The position numbers and the translations under genes were made by a program. The notes beneath the pieces are model-generated. The model saw only the letters and a program-made list of their open reading frames with translations. It searched no databases and was not told the origin of the DNA. A stretch of DNA of 64,000 nucleotides from Owenia fusiformis (lineage: Eukaryota; Annelida; Polychaeta; Sabellida; Oweniidae), in contig CAIIXF020000001.1 of the NCBI GenBank assembly GCA_903813345.2, forward strand, positions 50,983,885 to 51,047,884, written 5' to 3'. Below are positions 36,101 through 55,270 of this stretch, one piece after another (the stretch's first letter is position 1; every line of letters starts with the position of its first letter).

Positions 36101-37315
36101 TTTTCTTTTTTGTAGGGTTAGGTCGAGGGGCTGTATTCGCACCCATCACACCAATATCTGTCTTATGTATGATCAAGGACAAATCAATCAATCAATCTAT
36201 GGGGGATCCCATGGAGTCCGAAACCACACCATTGGTGCGGAACAAATGGCAGGCCACTTTTGAATTTGTGATATTTTATACTGAGCTGCGTTGAGTCTTG
36301 AATTACATCCATTGACTAGTGGAAATAGCTATGCAGTTCATTCTCCAGCATACTTTATCAGATATGAGCTACCTAAAACATGATGCGGATAAATGGGAAC
36401 TTTATAATTATATGATATCATGATGTTTATATTAGTGGAGTCAATTACGGCAGTAAAACCCTAGAATTCCACATGCACCATTTCTTGACATAAGTATCAC
36501 TAATACAATATATTTTTCATATCTCACGAAGTGGTGTTGAAAAGTGGCCTCATTTGATAACACATGTAGCAGGCCTTGAATATTTTGGACATTTACATTG
36601 AGCTCCATGTTAATTTATCAATCTTCAAAAGATCACCAGCAGAACAATTTTAGAGTAATAAAGCCCATATTCCCAGGATGTTACAATAACATGATTATAT
36701 TCAAAATAAGAAGGGTTAAATATTTTCTTTTTCCAAAAGGTTTCACCAAATTAATCCTTGAAATGGTAATTGATACATGGACCAATAATTTCTGCCATAT
36801 ATGGGTATGTCGTGATTACAAAATTTGAATTCAAATAGCCCCCATTTTGTTCACTTCAACATTTGAATCGTGAATTTTGGTCTTATTTTCAAACCCAAAA
36901 TTTCAAAAACTTACAAGAAATGATTGAGATATTGGTTCGAATCTTTTGGTCTGTTTATTTTAAATTAATAGTCGGTTATAATTTCAGAAAATAACAACAT
37001 TTTGACGTTTTGATTGTTGGAAAATATCGAGTTTTGATCCTGGGAGCCAATTCTCCTTGGGTGAATAATGAGAGTAAAATTGGTGGTGGGTTCTACTCAT
37101 GAACCTTGCATGGAAATTGTATACTTCCATTTTTACAGTGAAGGGGACCATTGTAATTATTGAATGATTGTCATTTATTGAGTAAAATTAGTATAAACCT
37201 TACAAATGTACAAGATCACGATTCAAAAAAGAAAATAAAGTCTATTTATTCCATAATACTACTGTTTTCCCAGGGAAATATGAAGGAATAAAAATCGTAT
37301 TGAATCGTATTACAT

Positions 37316-37408
37316 GAAAAAATCGTATTGTCCCCGGGAAAAAAATCGTATTGGAGCGTATCACATGAAAAAATCGTATTGTCCCCGGGAAAAATCGTAT
37401 TGGAACGT
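37316..37408. repeat. Short tandem repeat of AAAAATCGTATTGTCCCCGGG
   Basis: Several close copies of AAAAATCGTATTG followed by TCCCCGGG or GA(A/G)CGTA. It lies about 100 bp before the palindrome at 37508. Confidence 0.55.
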
Positions 37409-37507
37409 ACTAACCTATTTTTGGTTTTTCCTGTTATTTCTAACCTTAGCTAATTGATAAAAGCATTTTCAAAATGTAACATTTTAGAGGAATGTATCAT
37501 GGAATAA

Positions 37508-37697
37508 ATAGGTTATTTCTGGTCGGGATTGAATATGGGTTTCATTCCTCGGAAAATATGATATTGACCTTGGGAAATATCATATTGACACTCGGTCGCT
37601 GCGCTCCCTCGGTCAATATCATATTACCCTTCGGTCAATATCATATTGTCCCTCGGAATAAAACCCATATTCAATCCCTCCCAGTAAATAACCTATA
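37508..37697. repeat. Long palindrome with internal repeated ATATCATATTG motif
   Basis: ATAGGTTATTT and GGGATTGAATATGGGTTTCATTC on the left are inverted as GGAATAAAACCCATATTCAATCCC and AAATAACCTAT on the right. The centre repeats GGTCAATATCATATT in both orientations around a CGCTGCGCTCCCTC loop. Confidence 0.7.
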
Positions 37698-37761
37698 TGT
37701 CTTCTCACATGCAAAATTTGCATAATAAAGAACTTTATTAGAGGCGTCTGATATACTTTCA

Positions 37762-38497
37762 AAAAGGATAGGTATTGATATGGTGAACTGAATTCAACAT
37801 ATTTTTCTCTTAAACCAATAAACATTCTGTAAAAAACACGGTCCTTTATGTAATGTTGACTGATTGGCAACAATTTAATGCAAAAGTTATTTATATATAT
37901 TATATATAACTGTTTTGGTTAACATTTTTTTTTTTTAGTGCAATTGTTTTTTGTTCCTTTCTACCAATTCTTGAGAATAAAATAAAATGTCTTTCCAAAC
38001 CTGGTTGGAACAAAATAGGATATACAACATTTTCTTAGACCTCTCAATATTATATCTTTACAAAGGAAATTTTGGTTGATTTCACAAAAAGTATGCAAAA
38101 CCCCCTAAAATAGATAAAAATAGATAAAAAATAAGATAAACCTTTTATTTCAATAACAAGATTCTTTTTTGAAATCAACCAAACTTTCCTTTGAACAACT
38201 ACAATATTGAGAGACCTAAACAGGACTTGGATGTCGTTTTGTTCCAATGAGGTTCGGATAGATGTTTCATTTCATTCCGAACATATGATATCAAGAATAA
38301 AAGAAGTGTCTCGTGTGTGTTTTTAAAACAATATAGAGATAGAGAAAAGGATATATATTTCAAATTATAATGTAACCATCCAAAAGATGACCATTACATA
38401 CATTGACGATGTGTAAACTTTTCAGGATGTTTTGATGACTGGTTTAAGAGAAACGCACGTTCAAAAAGTTCACCATATCGATACCACACACTCCTTT
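37762..38497. mobile_element. Foldback element family, copy 1
   Basis: The ends carry GGTATTGATATGGTGAAC and its inverse GTTCACCATATCGATACC, next to TTCTCTTAAACCA and TGGTTTAAGAGAA. Further in, GGTTGGAACAAAAT ... AGACCTCTCAATATTATA ... TTTTGGTTGATTTC pairs with a near-complete inverse at 38170-38265. No ORF. The same structure occurs at 46224-46873. Confidence 0.7.
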
Positions 38498-40531
38498 CCC
38501 ACAATTGTCAGTAAATTCTGAGACATGCAATTCCCATTAATCTAGTATTTAGAGATCAGTTTTAAAAAAGGTTACAAAACATATGACTTGAATTGGGTAT
38601 TTCTTACAGTAGAACTAATAGAATAGAATGTTTATCTCACTATGACAGACTGTGGAACAATGTTTTTATGGTTTTGAACTTTAGAATACAGTTTTGCAAG
38701 ATAAGTAAATAGTAGATGAATGGTACTGTCACGTTACTCCCAGGGTGACGTGACTTGCGTCAAGGACATTTATCAGGTGACATATGGGCTTGCTTGCGTT
38801 CAGTACTATTCAATTTACTTAAAATTCATTCATTCAGAGGTGATATATGAATAATATTGTAATAAAATGAAATAAGGTGACACATCAAAAGAACCAAAAT
38901 AAACTAACAAGATATCTATTGTGAAATGCCACTGTCAATTGTTAAACGTCTCGCTGTCAATCATTGCAGGAGATGTTGTAATTTAAAAATAAACAACAAC
39001 AATGAGGTGACTCATGGCCTGGGATTGCTTTCCTGTTTGCTAATCTTGACTTTTTGAATGTATGTAATAATAAGTACAGAGTTCTTGTTTTGCCTCTTTT
39101 GCAAATGTATGCACAGAGCCTTGATTTTGGATAAGCAGGGATTCCTTCTGGTCTTTCACATGGCAAAAAAGCAGTGAAAGTACACCCTGGCTGCACCGAA
39201 CATTTTTTCTTGGCAAAAAAATGTTCACTATAATACAATACACTTTTTATCTCAATAAAGACAAATTCAGTAAAACATACAAAACAAAATACAACAATAA
39301 CCCAACAATTCTATTTTTATGCATATCTTCAATTTCATTTTATTTTTCCTTATAGTCAAATTACAAAGATATAATATGTACATCAAAAATTATATCATTG
39401 GTAATACTTCAAAATTCTCTCACAGATTTTCCCAATTTTTTTCACATATTAAGCTAAATATTTTCTGTAAAGGATGCATATTACAAATTCTGTATTCCTT
39501 TCATTGGTCAAATTAATTTGTCAAAGTCAAGCTTATACATTGTGAAAATGATGTCTTCAACAAAGTATAAAAGTTTGTGAAAAAGTCACACAAATTAGAG
39601 CTGTGGGTACCGAAATCTTTTTATGGGGCTGTTTCACAGACCTCACTGGATAGGCCTCATTTTAGAAAAAATTGACCAATGGGCAAAAATGGATCTTGGT
39701 TTTAATTAAAACTGTTAAAAGCTTCAAAAATGGTTTGACATTTTTTTCAATGTCAGCTTAAGAGAATCTGGTACAATCAAAAAATGTTTTCTTGCATCTC
39801 GTTTTCCAAAAATATCACAGCTATACTTTTGTTCGTTACCAAGATGACATTTTGCTGAAATTTGCTTGGTAGGATTCTGTTATTAACCATTATGAACTTG
39901 AAGTTGACCATTTTTGCTTCTTTACATTATATGTTTGTCTCAATAATTTCCCAATATTATCTATCAGTCAATTTACCATGATAACATTGCAAAATTGTAT
40001 TACTTATGTTCATGTATCGTTGCATTTTTTGTAACTAGTTTTTGTATTTATGGCTCACTTTTTATTAATGGTTGCGTGGGATCACCAGTAAAATACAATG
40101 AATTCAGTATTTCTTTTTAACAAAACAGTCATTCAAAAATTAGTTTTTGAGTTGAGTACAACATGTAACTGTAAATTGTCATAATTTTACAACCTTTTTT
40201 TGCTCACAACATTCGATGCCATTCTGAATTTGAACATTTCTGCATCTTGAATCTTATAAATAACTTCCACATGTCATCAGTTATTTTTTCAGATGATAAA
40301 ATTACAATTGATTCCTGATTCGACTTTTCATGCTGATCCCTTCATCAAACAAGGCATTACTATTTGTTACAGACACCAACCGCCCAACACCAACTGGCAT
40401 CACAAAAAAGGAGACCATAACAATGTCACCACTTTTTGATGGTGACATAAAATCAACTATGATGACAATTACCAATTATTTCATTTAAAAGTAAAGTACA
40501 GTACAGTCATTGAAATGTTGATGCAGGTGCT
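38498..40531. other. Downstream flank of regucalcin gene 1, no gene recognised
   Basis: At about 40350-40450 the sequence GGAGACCATAACAATGTCACC...GGTGACATAAAATC parallels 18690-18770 in receptor intron 3, so a dispersed repeat end is likely. Otherwise AT-rich and featureless to me. Confidence 0.35.
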
Positions 40532-40537
40532 TTTATT
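40532..40537 (-). terminator. Poly(A) signal of regucalcin gene 1
   Basis: AATAAA on the - strand, 26 bp after the TAA stop at 40563-40565. A short 3' UTR is implied. Confidence 0.5.
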
Positions 40538-40562
40538 TAATTTCAAAAGTTGATTCATTAGT

Positions 40563-47701
<7,139 letters not shown>

Positions 47702-48983
47702 GTTTCAATGGAATAAGGTCGCCTTGGCTGCAAAGGAAAGATTGTTATAAATACAAATAAACATTACACTTTCAAAATTATTTCTTTGTTCTATCAAACA
47801 TGTTTATGAATATTACAAGTGTTCAATAATTGTAAAGGTATTGTAACAGTTTATGATTTCCTCCAACTCAAAAATAAACATAACACAGAATATGTATATT
47901 AAAATTCTTTATATTGAATAAATCAGATGTACTGTATGTAAAATTTTGTAATGTCTGTTTGAAAATTGTTAAGTTTAAAATGAGAATACATTTTTACCTT
48001 ATCTTTTTTCTTGAGCCTAATGGTTAGATTAGGCAAAATCAAACTACTACAGTATTGGAAAGTGTACCATGTCTTTTAGATTGTGTTTATTCAATGAATT
48101 TCTTGTTTGAATTGTCTATTTTTAGACAGTAAATATTTTCTTCCCTTCACATTTTGTTGTAGTTATGTTCAAAATGTTCAATTGATTTTATCATTGTTTG
48201 GATATTTTTCAGGTTCAACACAATAGTTGTGATTACACATGAAACAATCCAAGGTGATGCATTGTAGGTTGTGCAGTACCGTGGGGGTTGATTTTATAAT
48301 AAGGATCAAACAAAACATATATGTTTGAGGTAAAGAATAATCAGAATTCTATTGTTTGAAGGCCCTGTGTAAAGTTTGAAAATATAGTCGAATCATTCAA
48401 ATATTCCTTTTTATGACTTGAAATCATCAAATACACACTTAACACTGTAAAGCACATTATTTTCTCTACTGATTGAGCAGATTGGGCAAAAGTCATATCA
48501 TTTCAACCATTCAATCTTAATATTGAATTATTTCAACACAATATAGTTTTGGATGTATGTTATTAATTTGTGTAAATTATTACTTAAAGGGACATTCCTG
48601 GCCAGACCATTCCTGTCCTGATATGTAGCTATTATCATATATGTACTTTCCATATTTAGTAAATCACAGGAAAAAGTTTTAATGTAGTCAATATTGATCA
48701 TTTAAAAATAAAGTGCTCATTTCCAGAAAACTGCCATGTCATCAACTCTCAACTTAGCACAACATCACTTCTACACAAGTGGTCCTTATTTATTTTATGT
48801 GCAAAAATATTTTCAGAACTTATCAGCTTAGAAAAAAAGAATAGTCAGCTGGTTTTGTAATTCTTAATAGCTCCTAACTAATGCATATGCAAAGTTGAGA
48901 GTCAAGACATCACTTCCTGAGTGAAATCTTAAACAAGTCACAGGGTGAACAGAATCGCACCCTTGAACAGAATACACTTTCCG
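47702..48983. other. Upstream flank of regucalcin gene 1; no coding exon found
   Basis: It should contain the promoter of gene 1 and, if gene 2 were complete, its last exons could lie here. I looked for NRR...PDGMCID-type and TSCCFGG-type exons on the - strand and found none. Confidence 0.5.
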
Positions 48984-49490
48984 GGATGGAAAATCCAAAA
49001 TGGCCGCCTTAACATTTACCCAGAATGCAGAAAAACTAATGAGTTATAAACATTCATAGGTAGAAACATCCCTGAGAATTTCAAATGAATCCCTCAAATG
49101 GTTTGGCTGGAAACCTGTAGACAAGCCTTGACAGACAAGATTTTAGGACGGAAAATCCAAAATGGCCGCCTTAACATTTACCCAGAATGTCGAAAAACTA
49201 ATCAGTTCTAAACTTTCATAGGTAGAAACATCCCTGAGAATTTCAAATGAATCCCTCAAATGGTTTGGCTGGAAACCTGTAGACAAGCCTTGACAGACAA
49301 GATTTTAGGACGGAAAATCCAAAATGGCAGCCTTAACATTTACCCAGAATCCCGAAAATGTAATCAGTTCTAAACTTTCATAGGTAGAAACATCCCTGAG
49401 AATTTTAAATGAATCCCTCAAACAGTTTGGCTGGAAACCTGCAGACCTGTAGACAAGATTATTCGGGACGCCCACCCGCCCGCCCGGCAA
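48984..49490. repeat. 162-bp tandem repeat with ATGGCCGCC, ending GC-rich (array B)
   Basis: GGA(T/C)GGAAAATCCAAAATGG recurs at 48984, 49146 and 49308, exactly 162 bp apart. Shared inner blocks include CATAGGTAGAAACATCCC and GGCTGGAAACCTG. The third unit is cut short and ends at ACGCCCACCCGCCCGCCCGG. Confidence 0.85.
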
Positions 49491-49497
49491 ACTGATT

Positions 49498-50690
49498 ACA
49501 ATACATAGCCGTAGGGACCGGGGGTTCGATGGGTTCGGACGAACCCCCGGTTGGGATTTCTCCCAAAAAAATATTTGTGGAAAAATCCATTGCAATAACC
49601 AGAAACATATATTCAATTTATACGACCAGTAGGAAAAAATAGTAAAGGAAGAGGTTTGAGTATTGGCAAATATCCCTATGGTCAAAATGAATCATTCTTA
49701 GGTGTAACATGAAGAATAGAATGTCATAATACTTTGGAAAATATTAAAGTGCTGGGGCACACATAAGCTGAGATAGGGATCATTTCATGATTCTCGTCAT
49801 TAATGATAAAATCAGCGGAACTGTGATAGAAAACGGAATGTCTTCAAAGTTTTTATTTTCAATTCAAAGAAAGCACAACAAATAAGTTTTTCAGCATTAG
49901 TTGTTCTTTATTTGTTGCAAGGCATTGAAATTTAAGAGAGATGTTTAATGTTAGAGCCTACAGAGCACAGTGGATATTTTGTTATTTCAATTTTTTTTTT
50001 ATTTCAGCCTATGTTTCATTCCATTAATACAATACTATTTGTCATCTGTCACTTCTATCGTCAGTACCAATTGAGAGTATTCATGCAGCCATTACGACTT
50101 TTATTGTGCGCCATGATTAAATAAGTATTACATTCTTCAAAAATATTTGCTTTTGAATATACTAGTATTCAGAAACTAACTGTAAGTTCATGAGGTCATT
50201 ATGAACTCCTCTATTACAAAATGAAATGGCAGATAAAATTCTTTTGATTTGGATTCTTTTCAAAAATCATCTAAAAGTGTGGGAATAGCATGCCAGAATT
50301 TGACATTTCTATGAATGATGAATCGGGAATGACGATTTTTCAATGGTAGCTCGTTAAAAAATATGTTCCTTAGAGATATGTTGTAATTTGCCCTTTACAA
50401 ACGTTGTCTCAATGTATGCTAACCCTTGATTTGGATTTCATTGAACAATTAAACAATTGTTATATAAAATGTATGATTTTGCTACCAGATTTCAATATCT
50501 TTCAGTAAAAGATTCACCAAAAACTATTTCAATATAGAAAATCAAATTGTTGCCAAACTTTTGGAGGGGTGTAAATTGTATGTACAAAAAATACTTTTAT
50601 GTGAGGTACACAAATGAAGGGGGAGATTTGTGGATACATAAAAAATCGAACCCCTGGTCACCAATTGCTGGCTACGCCACTGCAATATAG
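49498..50690. mobile_element. ~1.2 kb element with degenerate inverted ends (GTAGCC..GGGGTTCGA)
   Basis: The left end reads CATAGCCGTAGGGACCGGGGG then TTCGA. The right end inverted reads CAGTGGCGTAGCCAGC...GACCAGGGGTTCGA. The CAGTGGCGTAGCC terminus is common among non-autonomous DNA transposons. The interior is AT-rich with no long ORF. Confidence 0.4.
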
Positions 50691-50990
50691 CATCTTAGGG
50701 TGCGATAAAGATGGGAGCCTACTGGAATTGAGCACTATATACATTTTAAGTGATCAATATTGACCACATCAAAACATTTTTCTGTGTTTTGGAAAGTGTG
50801 TATATGGTTATAGTTACCATAAGATAGATGGTCTGGAAAAATATGTGTGTGAGAACTAAAATTTTATTTGAAATTTTAGAATTTTTTGAACAAAAAGTCC
50901 TTAAAAATCAACTTAATGAAATTACATGTAAATTGAAAAGTTTCACATAGCACATTTTAAGAACATTGATTACAGTGGGTAGGACTTTAA

Positions 50991-51813
50991 TACAGAGTGA
51001 GCCAAAAAAGGTAACCCAAACAAATGTTAATAACTCATGATAATAACAGCATGGATTCAAAATCATATTTGGCACAATTGCACCTTGTTCTATGGTCTTT
51101 CATTCTATATACGTTTCATTGACCTATTTTTAATGGTTGCGAAATACTGATCAATCAAATTACTGAAACATGCCAAAATCACCCGATATGAATCCCCAAA
51201 CTTTTATCTTTGGAGCTATTTCAAGGATATTGTCCATACTTGCAATTCTAGAAGCAAGGAGGTAGTAGAAGAGGGGGTTCATGGGACTCGTGCGAACCCT
51301 CTTCACCTCAAACCCCCCTTTTGTATAAAATGACCCCCTGGCTGGGAACAACCCCCTTTTCTGAAAGATCAACGAACCCCTGACAGGGAATGAACTCCAC
51401 TCTCAGAAAGATGACTATTTTTGTGCGAACAATGAATCACACGTTTATACTAGCTATTTGATGATGCACAAACTATATTCCATAATTTGATTGTTTCGTT
51501 GAAACTGTTTTCTTTGTGCAAACCACCATCCCTGTACCCCCTTCAGCTTTTCATTATGAAACAAATCCACAGCTGTACAAAAAATAGAACCTTAGTAAAT
51601 TGGTACATTCAAATTATCCTCCAGAGATGAGATAGGCATTTTTAGGAAGTTTCGCTAAATAGCCATAACATTTTGGTCATTTGAAATAGACCAATGAAAC
51701 TTGGAAGAAGGAACATTGTACAAGGTTTGAGTTTGCCAAATATGACTTTAAACATATGCTGGATGACCGAGTAATTAGCATATGTTTGGGTTACCTTTTT
51801 GGCTCACGCTGTA
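50991..51813. mobile_element. 823-bp mariner-like element with 35-bp inverted ends
   Basis: TACAGAGTGAGCCAAAAAAGG followed by TAACCCAAACAAATG at the left is inverted as CATATGTTTGGGTTACC then TTTTTGGCTCACGCTGTA at the right. TA forms both outer ends. No transposase ORF. The termini resemble the solo end at 7711. Confidence 0.7.
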
Positions 51814-52580
51814 TAAGCCATAGGGTTTATAACTTTATATTGGGCCTTGAATAAGTCATCAAAGAAATAAATATTAATTTTACATAAGAAATGCATACAA
51901 ATACAACCTCAATATTAATTAAATCTAAAGTAAAACACCCAGCATTTTTCCCAATGTAGTGTAACTTCTATTTCACGTTTATACTACCACCTAATTATAA
52001 TGCAAAATCTTACCTAGATCTGGCAAATTATGACAGTTGTTCTCACTGCTACTCAGTCTGTACAGAGACTAACATAAAAAATTTTATGTTAGTCTCAGGT
52101 CTGTATAGATTTGATAAAACATCTTCACAAAGACAAAGATAGATAAGGATGGACCATTTTGTAATTGGGGTCAAATTTACACTTTCTTACACATTGAATC
52201 TTATTTTGGGAGATAATAAGGTAAAGAACACATTTGATAGGCCAACTGCAAATACTTAGTGTTACTTAGTCTGATAAAAATAAATGCATAAAACAATTCA
52301 AAAACAGTATTGAGAAAATTAACTGATCAAGTTTTCAAGTACATTCACGATGTATTTGGTGAAACATTCAATGCATTACTAATATTTTTAGTCTCAAAAA
52401 TGCTTCTTTCAAAATTTGACTAACTAGTTTAAATCTTTTAATTATGATAAGAGCTTAATCATCCATATGAAGTTTATCATTCATTGGTTCACCCCTTATC
52501 AGAAAGTTTGACAAGAATGTGTACTTTGATTTCAAAGTATTATCAACTGTACACGTACTTGTAAAATAACACACATAAAA
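51814..52580. other. AT-rich spacer with one perfect hairpin
   Basis: At 52065-52096 GAGACTAACATAAAA is followed two bases later by its exact inverse TTTTATGTTAGTCTC. Nothing else was recognised. Confidence 0.5.
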
Positions 52581-53515
52581 ATGGTGGCCATTTTTCAAAA
52601 TGGCCAACTACTCCCCAAAGTTTTATTAGACAATGTGCCAGGCTTAAAGTATTCACATGTCAAATATGAACAAAATCGCTCCACTACTTTTCGAGTTATA
52701 GTAAAATACGTTAAAATGGCGGCCATTTTTCAAAATGGCCACCTTCTTCCAAAAGCGTCATTAGAAATAGACAGTGTGTCATGCTTATAGTATTCACATA
52801 CCAAATATGAACAAAATCGCTCCACTACTTTTCGAGTTATAGTAAAATACGTTAAAATGGCGGCCATTTTTCAAAATTGTTTTCAAAATGGCCACCTTCT
52901 ACCAAAAGTGTCATAGGACAGTGTGCCATGCTTATAGTATTCACATACCAAATATGAACAAAATCGCTCCACTACTTTTCGAGTTATAGTAAAATACGTT
53001 AAAATGGCAGCCATTTTTCAAAATGGCCGCCTTCTACCAAAAGTGTCTTTAGACAGTGTGCAATGCTTATAGTATTCACATACCAAATATGAACAAAATC
53101 GCTCCACTATTTTTTGAGTTACAGCCAAAATCGTAAAATGACGAGTAAAGGCCGCCATTTTTCAAGATGGCTGCCATGTGCTTCTTTAATATTTACATTT
53201 GTAGCATTATTAATGTCCTTTATAATTTTTTTACATTTAAAACATATTGCTATTACAGTTTTACATATAGCACCTAAATTACTGTAAAATCATCACTAAA
53301 ATGGCCGCCATTTTGAAATGAGCGGCCATTTTGAAAATCGGCTTTTCGAGCAGAACTTCTACCCCCATAGGGTATATGTGTACAAAATATGAACAAAATC
53401 GGTCCAACGGTATTTGAGTTATTGCCCGGACGGACGGACAGACGGACGGACGGACGTACGTACGTACGGACGGACGTACGTACGGACGGACGTACGGACG
53501 GACGGAGGCGTTCCC
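52580..53515. repeat. ~140-bp tandem repeat with ATGGCGGCCATTTT and GACG microsatellite end (array C)
   Basis: CTCCACTACTTTTCGAGTTA recurs with starts near 52680, 52821, 52968 and 53103, and a diverged fifth copy lies at 53402. Each is followed by AAAATGG(C/A)(G/A)GCCATTTTTCA. The array closes at 53424-53510 with (GACG)n and GTAC(G) repeats, then CCCTCCGAACTTCGTTCGAT. An ORF here translating as repeated Arg-Pro-Ser-Val is a by-product of the microsatellite. Confidence 0.85.
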
Positions 53516-53874
53516 TATATCCCTCCGAACTTCGTTCGATGGGATAATTATTCATGAATACCTTATGGAGTATTTTCAGTTCAAACCAATCATTCAAATC
53601 TCAATTTTTTCTTGTTGATGGATATGTCAGGGAATAAAAATCTTTAAACATCTCTAAAAGGCTGTATATTGACAATCCAAGGGTGCCTCCTAGGCCAATT
53701 GCCAAGCATAGTGAACATTACAAGCCAGACACAGACATGAAAGAGTGTGTCAATATGTTGTATTGAAAAGTATATTTAAAATACACATGCATATAATTGT
53801 TATGTTATCTGTAACAATTAATGCACATCCCCAATGAGGTGGGTCAATCAAAAAAGACAAAATGGCCTACTTAC

Positions 53875-55270
53875 CAATATCACCAGTTATGTCATCATAA
53901 TCAAATGCATAAACATTTTTTGTTTCGGTATCAATGTAATACATTGTCTTTCTATCTTTGCTCCATGCCAAACCATTAGACACTGTCACCCTTTCAACCA
54001 TTTTTGTCAATGTAAGGTTTGTATCAAGTCTATATAGATTGCCGCTCTCTTTGTTTAATCTCTCAAAAGTCTCTTTTTCCATTTGTGTGTCCATTGTACC
54101 TGAAAAAATTATTTTTATACACTAGGATTTGGATTTCTAAATGGGGTGGGGGGGGGCTGGGGTATGTGACAAGGTGGCCATTCTGAACTTTTGAAAATCG
54201 GCATTTGTAATAGAGGCAAAAATGATTGTTCAGTTAGTCAGGTACTCACCAACCCATAACCGACCCTGTGGATCACACTTCCCATCATTAAATCTGTTAG
54301 TTGTGTTTGCTTCTACTTCTTCTGAAAGGGCTTGTCGCAGGGTCTGTCTGTCTGAGTGAAGGTGATACAACTGACGTCCTATGGTAATTACATAGCCACC
54401 TGACCTGCGAGGTACAATCAAGCTTATTGGCCCTATGTCTGAAAAAAACAATATATCAAGTATTCAAGTCATATATTTAGTAATCTAATACCCAATAGAA
54501 TTACGAAGTGTGTTCAAAACCCCAAAAATTTAACCCCCACAATTTTAATTTGTATTGCGATTACTACAGAAAAATAAAATGTTCCTGCATATTGTTTGCT
54601 CTCAGAAAAAACATCTCAATAACATTAGAACTTAAATCTTGAAGACCTGGTTTATAATTCAGAAAGGTGTCAAGAAACAAACAAAAGGGGATGGGTCATG
54701 ATTAAGAGCGGAAACCAATTATTGTGACCCTTTATTTATACCCCCATCAACTCGGTGAAATCTTACCAGTTCTGAATCGATCCACTTTTTTAGTATGAAA
54801 GCTCCACCAGATGACAGCATAATCATCAATGTCAACGAACATGAGAGTCTTAGTAACATCATCCCAATGTGGACCTTCACCAACGGTCTTAGCAATATTC
54901 CTTAATTGAGGTACGGGAACAACCACATGTCCAGCGACCACCTTTAAGTAAAAATGTTGAGTATTTACCTAAACGAATTAAATATTGTTGAACTGTTAAC
55001 TACAACTCAACTCTTGACTACTGTCAAACTAAGGTTTTACTATTTTAGAAAAATAATCCAGTCAGTATTTTTAGTGCAGCATAAATTGCGATGACAGGTA
55101 TTTTCCAACCATTCTGTCCTGCAGTACAAGATGATCGCAATACATGAATATAACATTGCAATATATACTACATTGTAGTAACTTTAAGTGCGATAAATTG
55201 CAGTTACACATTATAAATACCATACCTGCATAAGTGAAACAGCAGTTATAACAGCACAAAACAACAGCAT
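53875..55270 (-). CDS. Regucalcin / SMP-30 family gene 2, signal-peptide form, 3' exons missing
   Basis: Four exons (- strand): 55226-55270 (ATG, 15 codons, phase 0), 54767-54941, 54250-54438, 53875-54099 (then phase 1). Exon 1 encodes MLLFCAVITAVSLMQ, continuing as VVAGHVVVPVPQLRN. This is a short hydrophobic signal peptide with likely cleavage after VVA, so the product would enter the secretory pathway. No in-frame ATG is available in exon 2, so the signal exon is needed for initiation. Family motifs are present: GEGPHWDD, RFNDGKCDPQGR and SNGLAW. The last two family exons, with PDGMCID (a metal ligand) and SCCFGG, were not found between 53.87 and 47.70 kb, where repeat arrays lie instead. 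Reading through the last donor adds Lys and then a stop. It is either a truncated gene or pseudogene, or it splices onto the phase-compatible 3' exons of gene 1 (41311 and 40768). Confidence 0.8.

Larger units (their letters stand above)
34477..40531. other. Intergenic region between receptor promoter and regucalcin cluster
   Basis: The first receptor exon starts at 34476, so its promoter should lie just above this; no TATA box is obvious. The rest holds dispersed repeats and palindromes listed separately. ORFs up to 95 codons (35.1-35.4 kb) have no recognisable motif. A stretch near 38.7 kb (CACGTTACTCCCAGGGTGACGTGAC) and much of 39.3-40.4 kb show nothing I can identify. Confidence 0.45.

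Noticed and set aside
53274-53597. 107-codon ORF with repeated Arg-Pro-Ser-Val
   Set aside because: It is a translation of the GACG/GTAC microsatellite and tandem repeat, with no independent coding support.
47750-53870. Missing regucalcin 2 exons
   Set aside because: Searched by eye on the - strand for PDGMCID-type and SCCFGG-type coding; only repeats and AT-rich sequence found.
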